Shown: in pieces, positions 58,290-64,000 of the stretch
Layout of the letters: each line of letters starts with the position of its first letter
Numbering within the stretch: the stretch's first letter is position 1
Made by a program: the position numbers and the translations under genes
The notes under the pieces: model-generated
What the model was told of the DNA's origin: nothing
Seen by the model: the letters and a program-made list of their open reading frames with translations, nothing else
Database searches by the model: none
NCBI GenBank assembly: GCA_023512835.1
Contig: CM042088.1
Span: 9,292,078 to 9,356,077, forward strand
Source of the DNA: Taxillus chinensis
Taxonomy: Eukaryota > Streptophyta > Magnoliopsida > Santalales > Loranthaceae
Length of the DNA: 64,000 nucleotides
Direction of reading: 5' to 3'

Positions 58290-60574
58290 TGCCCAAACTT
58301 GTTTCAGGCGGTTAGAGTGAGCAGCAGATTGTCAACATTTACGGATTTGATTTTGTTAGGACTCTTAGCTTTCCACGTTGACATTAACTTGTTAGTTTCG
58401 GCTGCTTCTTTTGTTTGGGTTTTCTTGGGAGAGACACTCCTTTTAGATTTAGATCTTGTTTTGCTCGAAGAACCCCTTTTATTAAACTGATCTTTATTTG
58501 ATTGAAATTGATTACAAAGCCAGCTATCAGATAGACTCCAACATTCATAGTGATAATGGCCCATTTCCCTACAGATGGAACAGACACTATAATGTGAAGT
58601 GCAAACAGGGGATACAGGTCTCTTAGATTTTACAGTTTTTCTACTCTGTTCCCTGTGGCCTAATCCATTACGTTTGGGTGACGCGCTCTTGGCCTTAAAT
58701 GCGTCAGCCTTAGCCTTGTCTTTCCTTTTGGGTGCTACAGTTTTGGCTTTAACTGCAGCAGCCTTCCCTTCATCTTTAGTTACGGGTGCTACTGCTTCGG
58801 GAAGTGCGATAATGACCTCTGTTCCACAATCATATACTATGGTGCCACCTGAAATGAAACCATCCAACGGTTTAGATGTACTAACAGGATATAAGTTGGT
58901 TAGTTTAGGAGTGAAATCCGGAGGACACTCGGTAGCTTGAGCTATGGAGGTTGATGGTTCGAACCTAGGCCAGGTTTGACTCGAATGTCGTCAAGGTCAG
59001 TCCTAAAGGTAGAGGCTATTTCCCCGGATTTTAGCCACTTACGATTTATTTCCTTTTCCTGTTCCAGTTCATTTTCGAGTCTTTTCACTATAACTTTTAG
59101 GCCTGAAAGATTGGTATTTAACAAATGATTTTCAGCTCTTAGATCATGATACCAAGCTTCCTTTCCTCTGAAGTCGCCTACGTCCTTTTCGAGTCTATTA
59201 ATAGTAAATTCGAGACGTTTATTCGACTTTCCATATCTTTGTACATTTGAGTAATTATTAGTCTCTCATTCTTTTCATGATCACATGCAATAGTAAGAGA
59301 TTCTAATTTACTCAGGGAGCTCGGAGATAGAAGGTACCTCGGCATTTGCCATGAGGCGGACGTTCGGCTTAATGGTCGGCTCATCATCCGAGGATTCCTC
59401 CTCTTCTTCCGAGCCACTCATGTATTTTGTCACGAGCGCCTTTCTCTTGCTCTTGCTGTTATCCGAGGTGGAGCGGCGAGGATTTACCTTGTCACTTTTC
59501 TCGGCCACCTTTGCTTTGGACCTGCATTCCTTGGCCCAGGCACGGTTTTCCCACGGTTGAAACATTCCTGGGAACTGGACTCCTGTCGCTCCTTCCGTTG
59601 GAACGATGATGATGAGCGTCTTCCGATCCCTTTTCTGCTTTTCCGTAGGAATCGCTCAAAGGATTTGACAAGAAGGGCTATCTCTTCCTCCTCATCGAAT
59701 CGAATTGTCGGATACGTCCGTATCATCATTCCTCAGGTATGTTTAGACATTCGTAGCTTTGAGAGCTACACCCTTTTCTTTCCGAGCTATTTTCTCATCT
59801 CTCGTCGAGTACTTAAACCCGACTTCGTGAGTCCGCAGCTCTCCATATAGTTCTTCAAGGGGAACATACCGCGCTTTTGTCCGATTGCATCTGGAGTTGT
59901 TTGGAGTAGTAGCGATCCGGCAAGGAGCGAAAGAACTTGTCATTGATCCGGGATTGAGAGTAATGCTCATTGACAGTCTTCGGTTCAAGTATGATCTTGC
60001 CGAATCTCCGATAGATGCTTTCAAGTGATTCGCCCGGTTTATGATTAAAACTCTCAAAGTTCCGTACGAGAGTACGAGATCACATTCGCATCTGGGACCG
60101 ACTCCCCTCATAGAGGATTGTCGGTTTGTCCCAAACGGCTTTTTTTGTCGTGCAGCCCTGGACGTCCTGTGAAAGCCTCGGAATCCAAAGACGATGTAAC
60201 ATAAGCCGAGCCTTTTCACTAGCACACCGCCAAGCTCTTTCATCGCTGGTAAGTTCAAGATCGGTCTTTGGCCTCCTTACACCATGTTCTCCGATAGTCA
60301 TCGGAATTGGAATCTCCTGATGAAGACATGGCCACATAAGATGATCATGGCAAACCATAAACATCTTCATGCGAGCTTTCCACCTGGGAGAAAAGCTCAG
60401 GTGTGAATTTGGGCGGTTTCGTTAGAGTAAACCCGAACTCCGTGGTTGAGAAGCGGCGGTAGCGACGGGTTGTGGTGGGTCGACATTTTCACCGTTGCTT
60501 CGATTCGGGATGGGCTCCTGTGCACCTCCGGAGTTAAGGCGAGTGTTGAATAGCATACCGCTTTCTTCGGCCAT
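58290..60574 (-). pseudogene. Copia element I gag
   Basis: The start is placed at ATG 60574 (MAEESGMLFNTR). KARMKMFMVCHDH (about 60370) and LEELYGELRTHEVG (about 59840) are typical of copia gag (UBN2-type) proteins. An acidic segment (GSEEEEESSDDE) and coiled stretches follow. A first knuckle is ruined (CFNRGKTVPGPRN); a second, CSICREMGHYHYEC (about 58560-58600), keeps CX2CX4HX4C. Multiple frameshifts and stops. Confidence 0.8.
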
Positions 60575-60621
60575 TTCGAGATTGAAAGAGTGGGATCTCT
60601 ACTTAGAATGAAGTAGAACTT

Positions 60622-60633
60622 GCTCTGATACCA
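60622..60633 (-). other. Primer binding site of copia element I
   Basis: GCTCTGATACCA on the + strand, close to the 5' LTR boundary (60636); initiator tRNA-Met type. Confidence 0.87.
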
Positions 60634-60635
60634 CT

Positions 60636-61630
60636 TAATGGTCCCTTGGAGCCTAAAGGGGGGGGTGAATAGGCTCTTATTCAAATTCTTTCTTTTCTCT
60701 CAAGACACAAAGACTTATCTAGTTTAAGTGATAGAATCACTGCGGAAGATAACCAGATAGTGGAAGTATTTTGTTTTATTATCACAAGGTGATTACAACA
60801 AAATAGAAGCAAACACTCTCTTACACTCGTTTACAACAATGAACTCACACGCTAGCCAAGTTTCTTTTTCTAATTTTCTTTTCACTTCAGCTGTCCTAAG
60901 CACACTTTACATGAAGTATAAGTATGAATATTTATACAAAACATTCCTAAAAGACAACCTTGGAACTTGAAGTTCCGGAATGCGTTCCGCACTAACCATC
61001 CCTCGGTAATCTGTCTGCCTTGACTGCTGCGGATTGTGGAGCTCAAGATCTTGGATTTGAAGAGTATAAGTGTCTTTGTGAGTTCCGAGATACAATTAAG
61101 GTTGTGTCCACATATCCGGACGATCCACGTGTAAGATTCTTCTTAATCTAAATGTATTCGTCTTACATCGGGACAGCACGAGCTGATAACTTTAAATGCG
61201 GTTTTGTTGGAGCAGTGTCTTCTTGGTCCGGTGTAATTTTCCTTACTCCGTAGTTAATGAAGCTTGGAACGTTACTCCGTGTCAGTGGTTACTTACTCCG
61301 TATCTATTCAGTACTGGAATCCTTAGTCCGTGTCAGCGCTTCCTTACTCCGCATGTAAGTTCCTTACTCCGCACTTATTCTTTAAGTTCTTAGTCCGTAG
61401 GATTGTTCCTTATTCCGTATGTATTTGTTACTTGGTTATTTACCAAGTGTTTGACGACACTAACTCTTGTCCGGATCAGGATTATGTATCCTGTCCTTAG
61501 CTTTGCTCTCACGAGTGCATCTTTGGATTAGTGACATACCTTCTGCAATGATCAAATAAACACAAAAGATCTCAGATCAAATTACATAAGGCTTTATCAG
61601 CATTATCCAAATTCTGGGTTTGATCCAACA
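60636..61630 (-). repeat. 5' LTR of copia element I
   Basis: 995 bases, nearly identical to 49295-50288. TATAAATA at 60929-60936 (minus) is the predicted promoter. Motif cluster at 61230-61430. Confidence 0.92.
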
Positions 61631-61635
61631 ATAAG

Positions 61636-62045
61636 AAATTATTTTATTTTATTTTTTATAACGTATTTAATATTAACGCGGATAAAATAATATAATTGCG
61701 TAATCAATAAACAATAAAGTAAGATAACATTATATTCCATGACTTCTTACTTTATAAACCTATAAAGTATAATATTATAAAACATTATTACATACTCATA
61801 CCTATTTATAACAATTCAAACGGATACTATTCATAACGGTTAGTTACTTATTCCAATGGTTAGTTACTATTCTAACTGCTAGTTACTATTCTAACGGCTA
61901 CTTACTAGTCACATGCTACTTAAATGACTATATTGGGTACTTATTTTTACTGTGATAATATCTAAAATATTCTTTCTAACTATTTTTAGTAATGACATTA
62001 TTATTACTTTTTAAGGAAGAGCATAAATTTTTGCGGGTCTTACAG
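61636..62045 (-). repeat. Element F 5' LTR, third segment
   Basis: AT-rich end of the F LTR, closing with GCGGGTCTTACA (TGTAAGACCCGC on the element strand). It contains a run of about four degenerate 20-base units of the type TAGTTACTATTCTAACGGC (61838-61920). Confidence 0.75.
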
Positions 62046-62752
62046 GGCTGGCCTAAGGCCCAAAGTGAACTTGTGGGCCTTCAGGTCCTCCCTTGCCACA
62101 GTCTCAGGAGCAAACCCACTCAAGCTCCGGAACTCCCGCTCATACTCAGGTACCGTCCTGGATCCCTGCTTCAAGCTGCCGGATTCTTCCCTCTTCTGCC
62201 ATCTCACTGATTCCGGGAAGAACTCATCATGGAAGAGTTGCAAGAACTCCTCCCAAAGCATGAGTTGCACCGCACGGCCACCACTCCAAAGCATCCCCCT
62301 CCAGCTGCCGAATGGCCAGTCGCACCTTATCCTCTTCCCGGGGCAGGAGAAAGGAGAACACATGCTCGATCTGCCTCAACCACTGCTTAGCTACCACAGG
62401 ATCACCTTCCCCCTTGAATCGCGGAGGTTGTTCCTTTCGGAACCGTGTCACCACGTCATCCTCTGCACGAGTTGGTACACCACCCAGCGAACTCTCACGC
62501 TCACAAGGCAGCTCTCCCTATCGGTGGTGGTGGTGGCACCACCGTTGTGCCGCCATCTCACGGTGCACCTCCTCCCGAACCTCGCTTGCCGAGTCCCTCC
62601 TGTAGCTCTCGTACCTCCAGCCGGATGCCTTCCCGTAGCTGTGCCAGCAACAACGCATGCCCTCCAACGGACGGTCCCACACCCAGACCCTCATGGGCAG
62701 ATGACTCATCAGCCACTGCCCCGGACGCACGTGTCACTCTCCTCGGCGGCAT
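62046..62752 (-). pseudogene. Element J gag, N-terminal part
   Basis: Starts MPPRRVTRASG at ATG 62752. It contains REGIRLEVRELQEGL, MVTRFRKEQPPRFKGEGDPVV, QIEHVFSFLLPREEDK and, in another frame, EDLKAHKFTLGLRPAL, where it is cut by the end of LTR F. Two frameshifts and a deletion around the EWW segment (about 62275) are visible against E. Confidence 0.83.
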
Positions 62753-63145
62753 TCTTACTACACGAAGTAAGAAGCACAACGTCAAAACAAATTTATAATC
62801 TATCGCGTCACTACCTCTACCCCACTGATCAATTCCACTATCACATGACATTACACACATACATTGTATCAATCACATTTCACGGTTCAGTACGCATTGC
62901 CAAACAAATCAGAGTTGCACATTTCACTTAATCATATTATCTTATCCACAGTTTAGCACACATTCACAGCAAATGCAACTAGTGCCCTAATGCCAATGCA
63001 TGCAAATCCTACCACAAGACTGGACTACCCTAAGTACACCTTGGAGGCTCCAAGAGGACCATGTTGATCAGGCATGTCCCTCCAGGCTCCTCCAAAGGAC
63101 TTAGGATAACCAGGTCCGCCCACTACCCTAGGCCAACTAAACCAT
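62753..63145 (-). other. Leader of element J
   Basis: Noncoding, matches the leaders of A, C and E. Confidence 0.7.
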
Positions 63146-63157
63146 GCTCTGATACCA
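63146..63157 (-). other. Primer binding site of element J
   Basis: GCTCTGATACCA on the + strand, three bases from the LTR. Confidence 0.88.
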
Positions 63158-63160
63158 TAT

Positions 63161-64000
63161 TTTCATGCCCCAGATTTCCAACCCGAGGAAACCGGTACGT
63201 GACTCCCCTTGTACCCACACGGAGGGCAAAGGGGTTAGGATGCAAACTCCAAATTAAACATTTTAAGCATCCACAACACATTCAAGAAAGTAATGTTCAT
63301 AAAAGCAAGCCACAATCTAGACCAATCTTTATTACAACAAAATCCTCTTTCCAATCCGTCCCCACTGGGGTTACAACAATTCCCATAAAAAAATAACATA
63401 AATTGAAGAGAGTAAAATAAATAAGGTCTTCCACCTTGGTGTATCCACCTAACGCCTGTAAGTCCCTGGAAAACAAGCAAACACAGTAGTAGGGGTGAGC
63501 AACCACAGCTCTGTAGGGATCAAGTCTCCCCAACCCTTCCCATGCTCCTAGCGGCTACATGCATGTGCACAGGTGTAGTGACGTGACAGTATTAGGAAAA
63601 AGAAAATAAAACATTCCACACAAGCGGGCGTAACCCCAGCCCCAGCCACACTGGCTAACAAACCACATCTCAAGCAAGTAATTTAACCGCCTCTTCAGGC
63701 CACTGATTTAACCGCCTCTCAGGCAAAGTAATTTAACCGCGTTTTCAGGCCACTGGTTTAACCGCCTCTCAGGCAAAGTAATTTAACTGCCTCTTCAGGC
63801 CAAATACCACAGTCATGCACACAACACACACTACGGTCACTCAAGCATAAAACCAAACACTTGGTGTGCACCCGTTCACAAGTGCACAAACCCAGCCATT
63901 CAGGCAATAGAACAAACACCCAGCATGCATACATACACCAAATCACAAGTCCAGCCACACAGACATATTACTAAACATGAAATGGGTATATACACACAGC
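63161..64000 (-). repeat. 5' LTR of element J, partial
   Basis: The U5/R side of a Tekay-type LTR, closest by eye to LTR A (same CCTAATACTGTCACGTCA-like stretch near 63582). It includes the conserved block 63420-63580 and the GGTTAAA minisatellite (about 63680-63800). Runs off the window. Confidence 0.88.

Larger units (their letters stand above)
49295..61630 (-). mobile_element. Copia element I (SIRE-like) with extra Ulp1 gene region
   Basis: Complete minus-strand Ty1/copia element. 5' LTR 60636-61630, tRNA-Met primer site about 60622-60633, gag 60574-58290, pol 58243-54881, a noncoding stretch with PPT-like tracts, an extra gene region 53592-50432, a polypurine tract at 50289-50300 and a 3' LTR 49295-50288. 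Target duplication ATAAG at 49290-49294 and 61631-61635. Domain order AP-INT-RT-RNase H is the copia order. LTRs are nearly identical, yet every gene is frameshifted. Confidence 0.92.
33816..62045 (-). mobile_element. Gypsy element F (partial), host of D, E and I
   Basis: A minus-strand gypsy element whose RT is cut at 33816 by D. Gag-protease-RT occupy 33816-35957 and the primer site is 36119-36130. Its 5' LTR runs 36133-37020, 48021-49294 and 61636-62045 once inserted elements E and I are removed, about 2.57 kb in total. The LTR reads TGTAAGACCCGC...GGGGGCGTTACA on the element strand. The right end joins the gag of element J. The rest of pol and the 3' LTR are not in the window. Confidence 0.82.
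62046..64000 (-). mobile_element. Ty3/gypsy Tekay-type element J, 5' part
   Basis: Minus-strand relative of A, C and E interrupted in gag by element F at 62045/62046. It shows gag (62752 down), leader, primer site (63146-63157) and the inner part of its 5' LTR from 63161 to the window end. Its LTR terminus reads TTTCATGCCCC instead of TGTCACGCCCC, a sign of age. Confidence 0.88.

Overview
The window is plant nuclear DNA made almost entirely of nested LTR retrotransposons. I see no host gene, no rRNA or tRNA gene and no prokaryotic feature. The elements are typical angiosperm types: Ty3/gypsy chromoviruses of the Tekay/Del type (pol ending in a chromodomain), an Athila-type Ty3/gypsy element with a tRNA-Asp primer site, and a SIRE-like Ty1/copia family with an initiator tRNA-Met primer site. 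A repeat-rich angiosperm genome fits; the species cannot be named from this sequence.

Layout, left to right. 1-1853: 3' end of a + strand copia element (G), with a dead Ulp1-like protease remnant, a polypurine tract and an LTR. 1854-12184: a minus-oriented LTR of the same family (H), split by a complete + strand Tekay element A (2454-11739, TSD TGCGG). 12185-12404: a short solo-LTR/TRIM-like repeat. 12405 to about 17.75 kb: LTR and decayed interior of a + strand gypsy element (B). About 17.75-33815: a minus-strand Athila-type element (D) lacking its 3' LTR and split by a complete minus-strand Tekay element C (19649-28487, TSD CATGC). 33816-62045: gag, protease and RT of a minus-strand gypsy element (F) plus its 5' LTR. 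That LTR is split by Tekay element E (37021-48015, TSD ATTAT, itself carrying an Athila solo LTR with TSD GTGCC) and by copia element I (49295-61630, TSD ATAAG). 62046-64000: the interrupted gag, primer site and LTR of another minus-strand Tekay element (J).

The order of insertion on the right side is therefore J, then F in J, then D, E and I in F, then C in D and the Athila solo LTR in E. On the left, G was entered by H and H by A. All coding regions are broken by stops or frameshifts, although several elements still have closely similar LTR pairs and clean target-site duplications.

Four things stand out. (1) Copia family G/I carries an extra gene region between pol and the 3' LTR. It has a region resembling plant transposon proteins, a proline-rich/coiled middle, and a Ulp1-type cysteine protease domain whose His-Asp-Cys residues are intact in copy I. 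(2) LTRs of the Athila-type and Tekay-type elements share a homologous U3 module, although their coding regions belong to distant lineages. (3) These LTRs carry inverted repeats whose two arms differ between copies yet stay complementary. (4) The Tekay LTRs have conserved splice-like borders around a leader segment in which each subfamily carries a different minisatellite.
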